From assembly GCA_965229355.1 (NCBI GenBank), contig OZ245869.1, positions 2,480,001-2,544,000 on the forward strand: 64,000 nucleotides of DNA, read 5' to 3'. This DNA comes from GCA-2737725 sp965229355 (GTDB lineage: Bacteria > Pseudomonadota > Alphaproteobacteria > Rhodospirillales > Rhodospirillaceae). Shown here one piece after another: positions 43,816-52,152 of this stretch. Under the pieces are notes generated by a model, which was not told the DNA's origin, did no database searches, and was given only the letters and a program-made list of their open reading frames with translations. A program made the translations under genes and the position numbers. Each line of letters starts with the position of its first letter. Position 1 is the first letter of the stretch.

Positions 43816-44681
43816 TCTTTAGCCTTATGAAATGCTTCCAGGGGCGTACGCGGCGGATTGGCTTCAATGGTGCGTGATTCAAGCGGTGCCGGGAGTGCTA
43901 AGGGCGATGTTTCACCTGGCACAAGGCCGCGCATGTCGGCCCAGGCGATGATTTCCCAGCGGCCATCGTAGTGTTCGACAAGGGCTGTGCAGCTTTCCAC
44001 CCAGTCACCGTCGTTCATGTAAGTGATGCCGTCGATCTGGCGAATTTCGGCATGGTGGATGTGGCCGCAGATCACGCCGTCGGCTTTGCGTTCTTTTGCA
44101 AAGTTCGCCATTTCCTTCTCGTAATTCGAGATGAATTGAACGGCGTTCTTCACTTTGTGCTTTAGGTATTTCGAAAGCGACCAGTAAGGCAGGCCGAAGA
44201 TTTTCCGGATAACATTGAACCAGTTGTTCAACGCTAACGCTGTGCCGTAAGCGTAGTCACCTAAGATGGCCAGCCACTTGGCATAGATCATCACGCCGTC
44301 GCATTCATCGCCGTGCATGATCAGATAGCGCTTGCCATCGACCGCTTTGTGGAACGCATCGCGGCGCACTTTGATGCTGCCAAACTCAAGGCCTAAATAA
44401 TCGCGGGCAAATTCGTCGTGATTGCCGGGGACGTAGATAACGTCTGTGCCTTTACGGGCTTTGCGCAGAACTTTCTGCACCACGTCATTGTGGGATTGCA
44501 GCCAGTACCATCCTTTTTTCAGGCGCCAACCGTCGATAATGTCGCCGATCAGGTAGAGTTTGTCTGACTCGGTGTGCTTTAGGAAATCGAGGAGGAAGTC
44601 GGCTTTGCAGCCGCGGGTGCCCAAATGGACGTCGGAAATGAAAATCGCGCGAAACTTCAGAGTGTTACCAATTGCGCGCAA
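43743..44681 (-). CDS. LpxH-like calcineurin-fold phosphatase
   Basis: 312-residue metallophosphoesterase: SDVHLGTRG, GDIIDGWRLK, PGNHDEF, GDECDGV and CGHIHHAE give the dinuclear metal site. It belongs to the UDP-2,3-diacylglucosamine diphosphatase-like group, but alphaproteobacteria usually use LpxI for lipid A, so the natural substrate is unclear. A Pro/Ser-rich C-terminal extension of about 60 residues overlaps the downstream glycosyltransferase start. The pairing with a lipid-type glycosyltransferase suggests a glycolipid or envelope role. Confidence 0.87.
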   Translation of the reverse strand: MRAIGNTLKFRAIFISDVHLGTRGCKADFLLDFLKHTESDKLYLIGDIIDGWRLKKGWYWLQSHNDVVQKVLRKARKGTDVIYVPGNHDEFARDYLGLEFGSIKVRRDAFHKAVDGKRYLIMHGDECDGVMIYAKWLAILGDYAYGTALALNNWFNVIRKIFGLPYWSLSKYLKHKVKNAVQFISNYEKEMANFAKERKADGVICGHIHHAEIRQIDGITYMNDGDWVESCTALVEHYDGRWEIIAWADMRGLVPGETSPLALPAPLESRTIEANPPRTPLEAFHKAKECEYSSSPTPGIPKSTASSEPSQH

Positions 44682-44772
44682 ACTGAAACTCCATTCATAT
44701 TCGCTAAGCGCATAGATATGGAAAGCCGAGTCAGACGACTAGAGGGTCACCCCTTGGTTTCAGGAACTCTTC

Positions 44773-44824
44773 ATGTCATTGAAACCAAACTGTCATACAG
44801 TCGATCTGTTCATGTTCCTGTCAT
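44773..44824 (+). promoter_or_regulatory. Cluster of TGTCAT/GTTCAT direct repeats before PepSY-RR-HK operon
   Basis: Within 52 bp the hexamer TGTCAT occurs three times and GTTCAT once. GTTCAT (44808) and TGTCAT (44819) are 11 bp apart, the spacing used by OmpR/PhoB-type regulators. The downstream pair lies about 60 bp before the PepSY ATG. Autoregulation by the response regulator encoded just downstream is the simplest reading, not proven. Confidence 0.5.
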
Positions 44825-44881
44825 GATCTTTTTGTTACGCCCCGCATGTAAAATGGCCCGTTTTCTGGATTTAGACCCCCT

Positions 44882-45277
44882 ATGACGCCGTGGAAGTCGC
44901 GAATCATCAAGCGCATGGCCTTGGTGTTGTTTGTGCTTGGGGTGCCGGTTGCAGTGTTGTCAGCCCAGCAGGCCGCGCCCCCGGCTTGGTATAAAGATAA
45001 AGATGATGACGATGACGCTTTGGATCACGTCAAAGCATTCGAAGCGCTCAAAAGCGGCAAAATTGTCCCGATCACCAAAATTCTGGATTACCTCGAACAG
45101 CACTTCCGCGGCAATGTCGTGGAGATCGAACTCGAATCCGAGAAAGGTCTGATGGTGTACGAGGTTGAATATTTAACCGACGAAGGCAACTTCCTCGAGT
45201 TTGATTTTGACGCAACCACGGGGGCGATTGTGACGATTAAGGGCAATGGCATTGAAAGCGCGCGCAAGAAGCCATGA
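44882..45277 (+). CDS. PepSY-domain periplasmic protein
   Basis: 131-residue secreted protein. The signal peptide runs to about VLSA (28). Then comes a very acidic stretch, residues 39-45 (D-K-D-D-D-D-D), that could bind divalent cations. The PepSY domain follows (about 50-120: VPITKILDYLEQHF, EIELESEKGLMVYEVEYL, FDFDATTGAIVTI). PepSY domains often inhibit or sense in the envelope. Its stop overlaps the response-regulator start (ATGA). The tight operon with a PhoP/PhoQ-like pair suggests it modulates the kinase's sensor domain. Confidence 0.85.
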   Translation: MTPWKSRIIKRMALVLFVLGVPVAVLSAQQAAPPAWYKDKDDDDDALDHVKAFEALKSGKIVPITKILDYLEQHFRGNVVEIELESEKGLMVYEVEYLTDEGNFLEFDFDATTGAIVTIKGNGIESARKKP

Positions 45278-45954
45278 AGATTCTTGTCGTCGAAGATGAC
45301 CGCGATTTAGCCGACCAAGTCGCGAACACTATTCGTGCCGCCGGCATGTTGGCTGATGTGGTGCATGATGGCATTGAAGCCGAGTACATGGGCGATACGG
45401 GCGCATTCGATGCCGTCGTGCTGGATTTGGGGTTGCCTGAACGGTCTGGCCTGGATGTACTGAAAGGCTGGCGGTTGCGCGGCAATAAAGTACCGGTATT
45501 AATTTTAACCGCACGCAGCCGTTGGCCTGATAAGCGAGATGGGTTTAACGCAGGCGCCGACGATTACCTGACCAAGCCGTTTCACATGGAAGAGGTCATG
45601 ATCCGCCTGCAAGCGTTGATCCGACGCAGTGCTGGTTTTGCTGCGCCAACATTAACGTGCGGGACATTAAGTCTTGATGTGACCTCGGGCGCTGCCGCGT
45701 TCGATGGGCAGCCGATTACGTTAACGACGCAAGAATTCAGGATCGTTGAGTACTTGCTTCATCGTAAAGACAAAATTGTCAGCCGCCTCGAACTCGTCGA
45801 CCATGTTTACGGTACGGATGGTGACCCAGACTCGAACGTGATTGACGTACTCATTAGCCGCATACGCAAAAAGATCGGCAATGACATGTTGTTGACAGTG
45901 CGGGGTCGGGGTTATCGGTTAATAGAGCCAGCCCCGACAGAGCCCCCCAAGTGA
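45274..45954 (+). CDS. OmpR/PhoP-type response regulator
   Basis: 226-residue DNA-binding response regulator. Receiver domain with D8/D9, phospho-acceptor D51 in VVLDLGLPERSGLDV, and TKPF Lys. The C-terminal winged helix is OmpR-type: LTTQEFRIVEYLL, VSRLELVDHVYGTD, VIDVLISRIRKKIGN, LLTVRGRGYRL. Overlaps both neighbours by 4 bp (PepSY before, kinase after), a three-gene translationally coupled operon. Likely binds 11-bp direct repeats such as those at 44808. Confidence 0.93.
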   Translation: MKILVVEDDRDLADQVANTIRAAGMLADVVHDGIEAEYMGDTGAFDAVVLDLGLPERSGLDVLKGWRLRGNKVPVLILTARSRWPDKRDGFNAGADDYLTKPFHMEEVMIRLQALIRRSAGFAAPTLTCGTLSLDVTSGAAAFDGQPITLTTQEFRIVEYLLHRKDKIVSRLELVDHVYGTDGDPDSNVIDVLISRIRKKIGNDMLLTVRGRGYRLIEPAPTEPPK

Positions 45955-47303
45955 CGCGTCGGGCGCGTTCACTCTCGCGGCGTTTGATTTTTGTCGCAAT
46001 GATTTGGATTGCCTTAAGCTTAAGTGCGGGCGGCATTGTGCTGTCTTTCATTTTTGAGCAAACGGTTCGCGAAGCGTTTGAAGAAAATCTGACCGCGCAA
46101 TTGCGTGCGGTTACCGCCTCACTGGGCGTCGATAGTGACGGCAAACTTGATGTGGTAACGCCGTTAGATGACCCGAGATACCGTCAAGTACAGTCAGGCT
46201 GGTATTGGCAGATTAAGGGGCCGAACAATTTTTTACTACGCTCCCGATCATTGTGGGACGAGGCGTTATCGGTTGTAACGAATACGCGTCCTGGTCAAAT
46301 TGACTTCTCCGATATGGTGGGGCCGCGTGACCAACAGTTGCGTGCAGCCGCCACGATTGTAAATCGAACCGAAGTGGCGGGCCTGCAGATTGTTGTCGCT
46401 GTCGATACAGCTCCTCTTGATGCGCAAGTGCGACGTTTCAATCGTATTATCTTCGCCGCGCTCGGAACTTTAGGTCTTGGATTGGCGATTGCCGTAATTT
46501 TGCAGGTCATGATTGGGCTGCGTCCTTTGCATCGCCTTGCGAAAGACCTCAATGCTATCCGTGACGGCACTCAAGATCAGCTTACGCAGGATCATCCACA
46601 AGAAGTCGCACCATTGGTTGAGGCGTTTAATGATGTGCGGGCGCATGATTATGAAACATTAGCCAAAGCGCGACGTGAGGTCGGGAATTTGGCGCACTCA
46701 CTGAAAACGCCGCTGGCGCAGTTGGTAACAAAGTTGGATGCGGTCGAACCTAATGCGCGCGCGCGATTGATGCGCCATGTCAGCGATCTACATTCCAAAA
46801 TTGATTTCTATGCTGCCCGTGCCGCCACGGCGGCTGCGCGCGGCGTTACGGCGCGCCGTATCGAAGTCTCAGTGGTTATTGATGACATCGTCAGTGCGCT
46901 CCGGAAAATTCATGCTGATACGCAGAAGGTGGCCCATGTTCATGTTCCGGCTAATTTGACAGTGCTGGCCGAAGAAGAAGACGTAACCGAGATTTTTGGC
47001 AACCTTTTGGACAATGCGTTTAAATGGGCGCACGGTCGCATTGACGTGACGGCTCACTCAACTGCCAATGACTTTGTAACTATTGTCGTGGAGGATGATG
47101 GGCATGGTGTGCCGGAAGATAAAATGAGCAGCATTTTCCAAGGGCAGCGGCTGGATGAAACGGTACCTGGTACAGGGCTTGGGCTTCAAGTCGTGCGTGA
47201 CATTGTACAAGCTTACGATGGTACGCTGACACTTGAGCGAAGCGTGTTGGGTGGATTGCGCGCTGCTGTGAAATTACCTGCCCGGCGTGGGCTTGCTTCT
47301 TAA
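45951..47303 (+). CDS. PhoQ-like sensor histidine kinase
   Basis: 450-residue membrane kinase starting at GTG 45951 (overlap GTGA). TM1 is about 12-34, a periplasmic sensor about 35-165, TM2 about 166-190, then HAMP-like linker, phospho-acceptor H249 in NLAHSLKTPLAQL, N-box DNAFKWAH, G1 VEDDGHGVPEDK and G2 GTGLGLQVV. The region resembles the PhoQ/QseC group. With the PepSY protein it probably monitors cations or envelope stress; the ligand is not evident. Confidence 0.92.
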   Translation: MTRRARSLSRRLIFVAMIWIALSLSAGGIVLSFIFEQTVREAFEENLTAQLRAVTASLGVDSDGKLDVVTPLDDPRYRQVQSGWYWQIKGPNNFLLRSRSLWDEALSVVTNTRPGQIDFSDMVGPRDQQLRAAATIVNRTEVAGLQIVVAVDTAPLDAQVRRFNRIIFAALGTLGLGLAIAVILQVMIGLRPLHRLAKDLNAIRDGTQDQLTQDHPQEVAPLVEAFNDVRAHDYETLAKARREVGNLAHSLKTPLAQLVTKLDAVEPNARARLMRHVSDLHSKIDFYAARAATAAARGVTARRIEVSVVIDDIVSALRKIHADTQKVAHVHVPANLTVLAEEEDVTEIFGNLLDNAFKWAHGRIDVTAHSTANDFVTIVVEDDGHGVPEDKMSSIFQGQRLDETVPGTGLGLQVVRDIVQAYDGTLTLERSVLGGLRAAVKLPARRGLAS

Positions 47304-47929
47304 AACGGAATCCATGACGACTCTCGCGTGAAGTGCACATAGCCCACGCTCGCGCCTGCGCGTAAGCCCAGGCCTGCGCGAACGGGAACCAATGTGATGC
47401 CGTTGTCGCGCTTGTACGTTACGCCAGCGCCAGGGCCGAGATAGAAATTTCCATCAATAGATGGAAAGCGATGGAATAAATCATCACTGGCGTTGAGGCC
47501 GTATACCAGAAAGAATGATTTTGAGGCAGAGGCGCCAAAATCATATCCAACGCTAGGCCCTTGCCAGTGAACTTCGGTTGTTTCTTCCGTGCCATCGGTC
47601 AGTTTGCGTGTCAGTACGCCGCGGCCGTATTTCGCGCCACCAATAAAGGCTGCACTTAACTCTTCACCAGCAATGTAGCCGTTTGGTGTGCCGTATTGAT
47701 GAACGGCATCTTCAATTGCGCTGGCCATGCCACTGGACGCATCGCCAAACAAACGTTTGGTTGTCGCGATCAAGCCTCGTTGATCGTAAGCGTGTTTGCT
47801 GGCATGCGCGTCCGCTTCTATTCTTAATGCCGCGCCAGTTGAGTTGCCGCCTACATTTGTATCGGCCATAGCAAACGGGCCTGAGCTTGCGAGCAATGCA
47901 GCAAGTAAAGACAGTTTTGTAAGTCGCAT
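47300..47929 (-). CDS. eipA: EipA/DUF1134 envelope integrity protein
   Basis: 209-residue secreted protein of the DUF1134 family, which includes Brucella EipA, a periplasmic beta-barrel-like protein needed for envelope integrity. Signal peptide to about AMA-D. Hallmarks: GGAKYGRGVLTRK, WQGPSVGYDFGASASK, FLVYGL, RFPSIDGNFYLGPGAGV, PVRAGLGLRAGASVGYVHFT. It ends with a 4-bp convergent overlap with the histidine kinase. Its promoter region has the same GTTCATGTT word as the kinase operon. Confidence 0.92.
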   Translation of the reverse strand: MRLTKLSLLAALLASSGPFAMADTNVGGNSTGAALRIEADAHASKHAYDQRGLIATTKRLFGDASSGMASAIEDAVHQYGTPNGYIAGEELSAAFIGGAKYGRGVLTRKLTDGTEETTEVHWQGPSVGYDFGASASKSFFLVYGLNASDDLFHRFPSIDGNFYLGPGAGVTYKRDNGITLVPVRAGLGLRAGASVGYVHFTRESSWIPF

Positions 47930-48017
47930 TTTAATCTCCTGAACCTATCGCGCAAAGCAGCGCGACTCATGTGTTGTTGATTATGTCGATCAACATGAAT
48001 GTGATGTGAACTGATCG

Positions 48018-48034
48018 GTTCATGTTTAGTTCAA
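48018..48034 (+). promoter_or_regulatory. GTTCAT direct repeat between eipA and glycerophosphotransferase gene
   Basis: GTTCATGTTTAGTTCAA holds two GTTCA half-sites 11 bp apart. The first nine bases GTTCATGTT are identical to the site at 44808-44816 before the PepSY-RR-HK operon. It lies 43 bp before ATG 48077 and 89 bp before eipA. A binding site for the adjacent response regulator is the likely explanation. Confidence 0.45.
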
Positions 48035-48076
48035 TCCGTGTAGCGATGTATGGCGCGTCACATCGGAGAATGCGCC

Positions 48077-49363
48077 ATGACATACATGCAAAGAGCACCT
48101 CAGCTCGCTTTGCAAAATACACAACGCTATAAGATCGGATTTTTATTTAATCACGAAGCCGCGCATCAAGTGGCGCATAGCGCGCCGATCGCATCGCAGT
48201 TGGCGCTTACGGATTCAACCGCTGACATTGTCGTGCTTGCGACATCTCCATCATTATTGGAGCGCGCACGAAACTTTTGCGATGTGCGCGCGCAGGCACT
48301 AATTCGATTCGAATTATTAGAAACGCCATCGTGGCAACTCAAGACGGCACGCATCATGGACTCGGTGTGGCCTTTCAGTCGCATCGCAAATCTGGTGCGC
48401 CACAAGAATCGACTTGCACAGTTTGATGTTTTGGTTGTGCCTGAGCGCACAAGTTTGCTGCTGAAGTCGCTGCTGGGGCTTAAGGCGCCCTTATTGGTGC
48501 ATACAAAGCATGGCAGTGGTGACCGCGCGCAAGGCTATTCGAAACGGCTTGGGAAGTTTGATCTGGTGTTGCTCTCGGGGGAAAAGCTCCGCGACCGTAT
48601 GGTTGATGCAAAAGCGATTAAACCCGAGCGCAGTGTGATTGTTGGATATCCTAAATTTGATACGATTGCCCCATCAACGCCAGAATCCTTCTTCGATAAC
48701 GGAAAGCCAACTGTTGTCTACAATCCGCATGTGCAGCCGGGTTTGTCGTCGTGGTTTGATGTGGGGCTGGATATATTGAATTATTTTGCAAATCAGCCTG
48801 ACTTTAATTTGATCTTTGCGCCGCATGTGATGCTATTTCAGCGTCGCCTGCATGTGTCGCTAGAGGATTTCAAAATCAAGCTGCGGCGCAATCTGCCATC
48901 AAAGTTTTTGAGCTGTCCCCATATTCTGATCGATACGAACAGCCCGAAGCTATTGGATATGACGTATATGCGCAGTGCCGATATTTACCTCGGTGATGTC
49001 AGTAGCCAGATTTATGAATTCTTGTTGAACCCGCGTCCCATGATTTTCCTCAATCCACGCAGTAAACCATGGAAGGGGGATCCCAATTACGAAAATTGGA
49101 ATTTCGGTGCAGTTGTATCGGATATGAATGATCTTGAGGGCGCACTCAAAGATGCGCTCGCAAATCCAGATCGTTATCGGTTGGTGCAGGAACGCGGGTT
49201 TCGTTACACTTTCGATCTGAACGAAAAGCCATCATCAATGCGTGCGGCGAATGCTATTACGCAATTCACGCAACAACGGTTATCGGCTCAAGCGTTATTT
49301 CCCCGCCAGGGTCATGCCGTCGATGCGCACAGTGGGGGCGTCCACGCCGTACAGCAGTTCTAG
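48077..49363 (+). CDS. CDP-glycerol glycerophosphotransferase-like protein
   Basis: 428-residue protein of the CDP-glycerol/poly(glycerol phosphate) transferase family (GT-B fold). Core motifs: LLVHTKHGSGDRAQGY, GEKLRDRM, RSVIVGYPKFD, TVVYNPH, FNLIFAPHVM, DIYLGDVSSQIYEFLL and PMIFLNP. In Gram-negatives such proteins likely add glycerol phosphate to cell-surface glycans. ATG 48077 is used; the frame extends to 48050. The last 69 bases overlap the convergent pmbA gene. Confidence 0.87.
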   Translation: MTYMQRAPQLALQNTQRYKIGFLFNHEAAHQVAHSAPIASQLALTDSTADIVVLATSPSLLERARNFCDVRAQALIRFELLETPSWQLKTARIMDSVWPFSRIANLVRHKNRLAQFDVLVVPERTSLLLKSLLGLKAPLLVHTKHGSGDRAQGYSKRLGKFDLVLLSGEKLRDRMVDAKAIKPERSVIVGYPKFDTIAPSTPESFFDNGKPTVVYNPHVQPGLSSWFDVGLDILNYFANQPDFNLIFAPHVMLFQRRLHVSLEDFKIKLRRNLPSKFLSCPHILIDTNSPKLLDMTYMRSADIYLGDVSSQIYEFLLNPRPMIFLNPRSKPWKGDPNYENWNFGAVVSDMNDLEGALKDALANPDRYRLVQERGFRYTFDLNEKPSSMRAANAITQFTQQRLSAQALFPRQGHAVDAHSGGVHAVQQF

Positions 49364-50641
49364 GTCGGTCGCAGGCGTTGTGTGCTTGAACATGTCTTTC
49401 AAGTTTCCGGCAATGGTGACTTCGTTGACCGGATATGTCAGCTCACCATTTTTGATCCAGAAGCCAATGGCACCGCGGCTGTAATCGCCTGTAATTCCGT
49501 TTACGCCCTGGCCGATCAGGTCTGTGACGTACAGGCCCTCTTTGATGTCAGCCATCAGTGCTGTTGGCGTGTGCATGCCAGCAGCCATGTACACGTTGGT
49601 CGAGCTTGGCGAAGGCGGTGAGGATGCGCCGCGCGCCGCATGGCCGGTGGGTTCTAACTTCAACTGGCGCGCCGTGCGCAAATCCAACAGCCAGGTGGTG
49701 AGGATACCGTTGTCGACCAGTTGGCGACGGCGGTTGGGCAATCCTTCCGCATCGCATGGCTTCGAGCGCAAAGCGCGATTGCGATGCGGATCTTCAATGA
49801 TCGTCACCCAAGGTCCAAATACTTCCGTGCGCATGGCGTCTTTCAGAAACGACGTGCCGCGTGCAATCGATGAGCCATTGATCGCGCCCAGCAAGTGGCC
49901 GACCAAACCACGCGATACACGTGGGTCATAAATCACCGGCACTTTCTGACTTTTGACTTTCTTGGCGCCGAGCTTGCGCACCGCACGGTCGCCGGCGCTG
50001 CGCCCAATTTCGGCGGCATCGCGCAAATCAGAGTAATAAACCGCGCTGGTGTAATCGTAGTCGGTTTCCATGCCCTTCTTCGCATCGCCCGCGATAACCG
50101 ATGCGCTCAAGGACGAACCAGATGATTCATATGTGCGATTAAAGCCAATCGAGTTCGCAATCGCCACCTGACTACGGCCCCAACTGGCTGACGCGCCTTC
50201 GGAGTTCGTCACGCCTTTTACGGCTAGCGCTGCTTCTTCGCAGGTGCGTGCGTTTTTAATCAGCGTCTCGGCGGAAATCTCGGCTGGGTCGCAAATATCG
50301 AGCGTCGGCAAAAATGTTGCCAATTGCTCAGGCTCGGCCAAACCAATGAACGGGTCTTCCGGCACAGTGCGCGCCATAGAGACGGCGCGGTCTACAAGTT
50401 CGGCCAACGCTTTCTTCGAGCGATCAGCCGACGAGACAATCGCTTGGCGCTTACCGATCATGACGCGCAAACCAATATCGCCGCCTTCAGAACGCTCAAG
50501 GTGTTCAAGCTTGCCCAGTCGCGCTGTCACTGACACCGACATGCCATCAGCCACAATTGCATCGGCCTGATCGGCCCCAGCCTTCTTGGCTTGTTTGATC
50601 AGGTCAGTCAGGACATTCAGCAGATTTTCAGGAGCGGGCAT
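49295..50641 (-). CDS. pmbA: TldE/PmbA metallopeptidase-like protein
   Basis: Partner of TldD in a cytoplasmic metalloprotease that degrades unfolded peptides and matures some modified peptides. 448 residues; conserved GDIGLRVMIGKRQA, YESSGSSLSASVIAGDAKKG-like stretch, GAINGSSIARGTSFLKD, GHAARGASSPPSPSSTNVY and GDYSRGAIGFWI. TldE lacks the zinc site carried by TldD. ATG 50641 follows TCCTGAAA-type bases. TldD is not in the window. Confidence 0.92.
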   Translation of the reverse strand: MPAPENLLNVLTDLIKQAKKAGADQADAIVADGMSVSVTARLGKLEHLERSEGGDIGLRVMIGKRQAIVSSADRSKKALAELVDRAVSMARTVPEDPFIGLAEPEQLATFLPTLDICDPAEISAETLIKNARTCEEAALAVKGVTNSEGASASWGRSQVAIANSIGFNRTYESSGSSLSASVIAGDAKKGMETDYDYTSAVYYSDLRDAAEIGRSAGDRAVRKLGAKKVKSQKVPVIYDPRVSRGLVGHLLGAINGSSIARGTSFLKDAMRTEVFGPWVTIIEDPHRNRALRSKPCDAEGLPNRRRQLVDNGILTTWLLDLRTARQLKLEPTGHAARGASSPPSPSSTNVYMAAGMHTPTALMADIKEGLYVTDLIGQGVNGITGDYSRGAIGFWIKNGELTYPVNEVTIAGNLKDMFKHTTPATDLELLYGVDAPTVRIDGMTLAGK

Positions 50642-50672
50642 GATGAGCTTTCAATTCAAGCAACAGCTTAAC

Positions 50673-50700
50673 TTTGATCGGCGGTAATATGCAGTATAAT
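50673..50700 (+). promoter_or_regulatory. Probable sigma-70 promoter for dgt
   Basis: A perfect -10 hexamer TATAAT (50695-50700) with TTTGAT 16 bp upstream, 70 bp before the dgt start in the divergent pmbA/dgt gap. Confidence 0.45.
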
Positions 50701-50770
50701 CGTGGTAAGGCATCAACCGGCAAAGGGAAAGTAGGTTTCCTGAGGCGGTTGCGCAACTGGTGGAAGGCGA

Positions 50771-52144
50771 ATGCGAATGGCAAAGATGGATTGGGCGCAA
50801 CTGCTGTCATCCGAGCGTTTGCGGCATCCTAAAGCTAAAAAGAACGATGGTCGCAACCCGTTCCAACAGGATTTGGACCGGATCGTCTTTTCCAGCCCGT
50901 TCAGGCGCCTCGCCAATAAAACACAAGTTCACCCGCTTGCACCCAATGATCACGTTCACACGCGCCTTACGCATAGCATTGAAGTGGCCTCAGTTGGGCG
51001 TTCGCTCGGGGCTATGGTGGGGCAGGAGATTGCGCCGCGCCTGAAAGACCCAGCCATCACAGCCGATAGTTTTGGTCATATCGTGCAAGCGGCTTGCTTG
51101 GCACACGATATTGGCAATCCGCCGTTTGGCCACAGTGGTGAGGAAGCAATCCGCGATTGGTTCATTAGGTCCAGGTCGAAATTGCAGAAAGCCGGCATCA
51201 AACTCAGCAAAGCACAAACGGCTGATTTTGAATTGTTCGAGGGCAATGCGCAGGGCTTTCGCATTCTCACCCAACTTGAAATGGCCCTGAACAATGGCGG
51301 CCTGCAATTGACGTATGCGGTGCTTGGTACGTTCGCGAAGTATCCGCGCAGTTCCATTGTACCGCGCGATGCAACTTACCCTGGCGGCAAGAAAGTTGGC
51401 TTCCTTGATGCTGAGCGCGATTACTTTCTGGATGTCGCTAAAGGTGTTGGCTTGATTGGGCGTAAAAAGGGCCAGGATTATTGGTGCCGCCACCCGTTGA
51501 CGTTCTTGGTCGAAGCCGCCGATGACATTTGTTACTCCATCATTGATATCGAAGACGGATACAGCTTGGGCTATCTCACATTCGATGAGGCCATGGATGT
51601 GCTTTCGCCGATCGCTGAGCCCACAAAACCGAATGATCCTAAGATGCGCGCCGATGACATTGTTGCGCTGTATCGAGCCATGGCCATCAGCAAAGCGGTC
51701 GATGCTGCTACAAAAGCGTTCCTGAAATACGAGGATGAGATTTTAGCTGGCACCTTTGCCAGCAATCTCATCGAGCAGACAAAGTATAAGCAGGCCATGA
51801 AGAAGGCGATCAAGGACGCCGAGCGCAAAATCTATTTCTCGGATCGCAAAACGAAGTTGGAACTTGCAGGCGGCGAGGTGATCGGTGGCCTGCTGGATAT
51901 GTTCTCGGATGTGGTGATCGAACTGAAGAACGCCAAGTTCGACATGGAAAAGTTCAACGGCAAACCAACATCACGCGGCCATGAGCGGGCGCAAGCCCTC
52001 GCGCGATTGATGGGGCGTTGCCTGACCGCGCCTAAAGACGGCTACGAAGCGCTGTTGTGTGTCACCGATTTTGTATCTGGGATGACGGATCGTTATGCGG
52101 TTGATCTCTACCGCACGCTCAAAGGTATTTCGACGAACGTTTAA
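50771..52144 (+). CDS. dgt: Deoxyguanosinetriphosphate triphosphohydrolase
   Basis: HD-domain enzyme that splits dGTP (or other dNTPs) to the nucleoside and tripolyphosphate, controlling nucleotide pools. 457 residues. Metal-site motifs: THSIEVASVGR, LAHDIGNPPFGHSGEEA, DDICYSIIDIEDGYSLGY. DPFRR-like RIVFSSPFRRLANKTQV is conserved. In-frame starts at 50771, 50777 and 50786 are possible. Ends 9 bp from the convergent ubiD. Confidence 0.95.
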   Translation: MRMAKMDWAQLLSSERLRHPKAKKNDGRNPFQQDLDRIVFSSPFRRLANKTQVHPLAPNDHVHTRLTHSIEVASVGRSLGAMVGQEIAPRLKDPAITADSFGHIVQAACLAHDIGNPPFGHSGEEAIRDWFIRSRSKLQKAGIKLSKAQTADFELFEGNAQGFRILTQLEMALNNGGLQLTYAVLGTFAKYPRSSIVPRDATYPGGKKVGFLDAERDYFLDVAKGVGLIGRKKGQDYWCRHPLTFLVEAADDICYSIIDIEDGYSLGYLTFDEAMDVLSPIAEPTKPNDPKMRADDIVALYRAMAISKAVDAATKAFLKYEDEILAGTFASNLIEQTKYKQAMKKAIKDAERKIYFSDRKTKLELAGGEVIGGLLDMFSDVVIELKNAKFDMEKFNGKPTSRGHERAQALARLMGRCLTAPKDGYEALLCVTDFVSGMTDRYAVDLYRTLKGISTNV

Positions 52145-52152
52145 GTGCGGCT

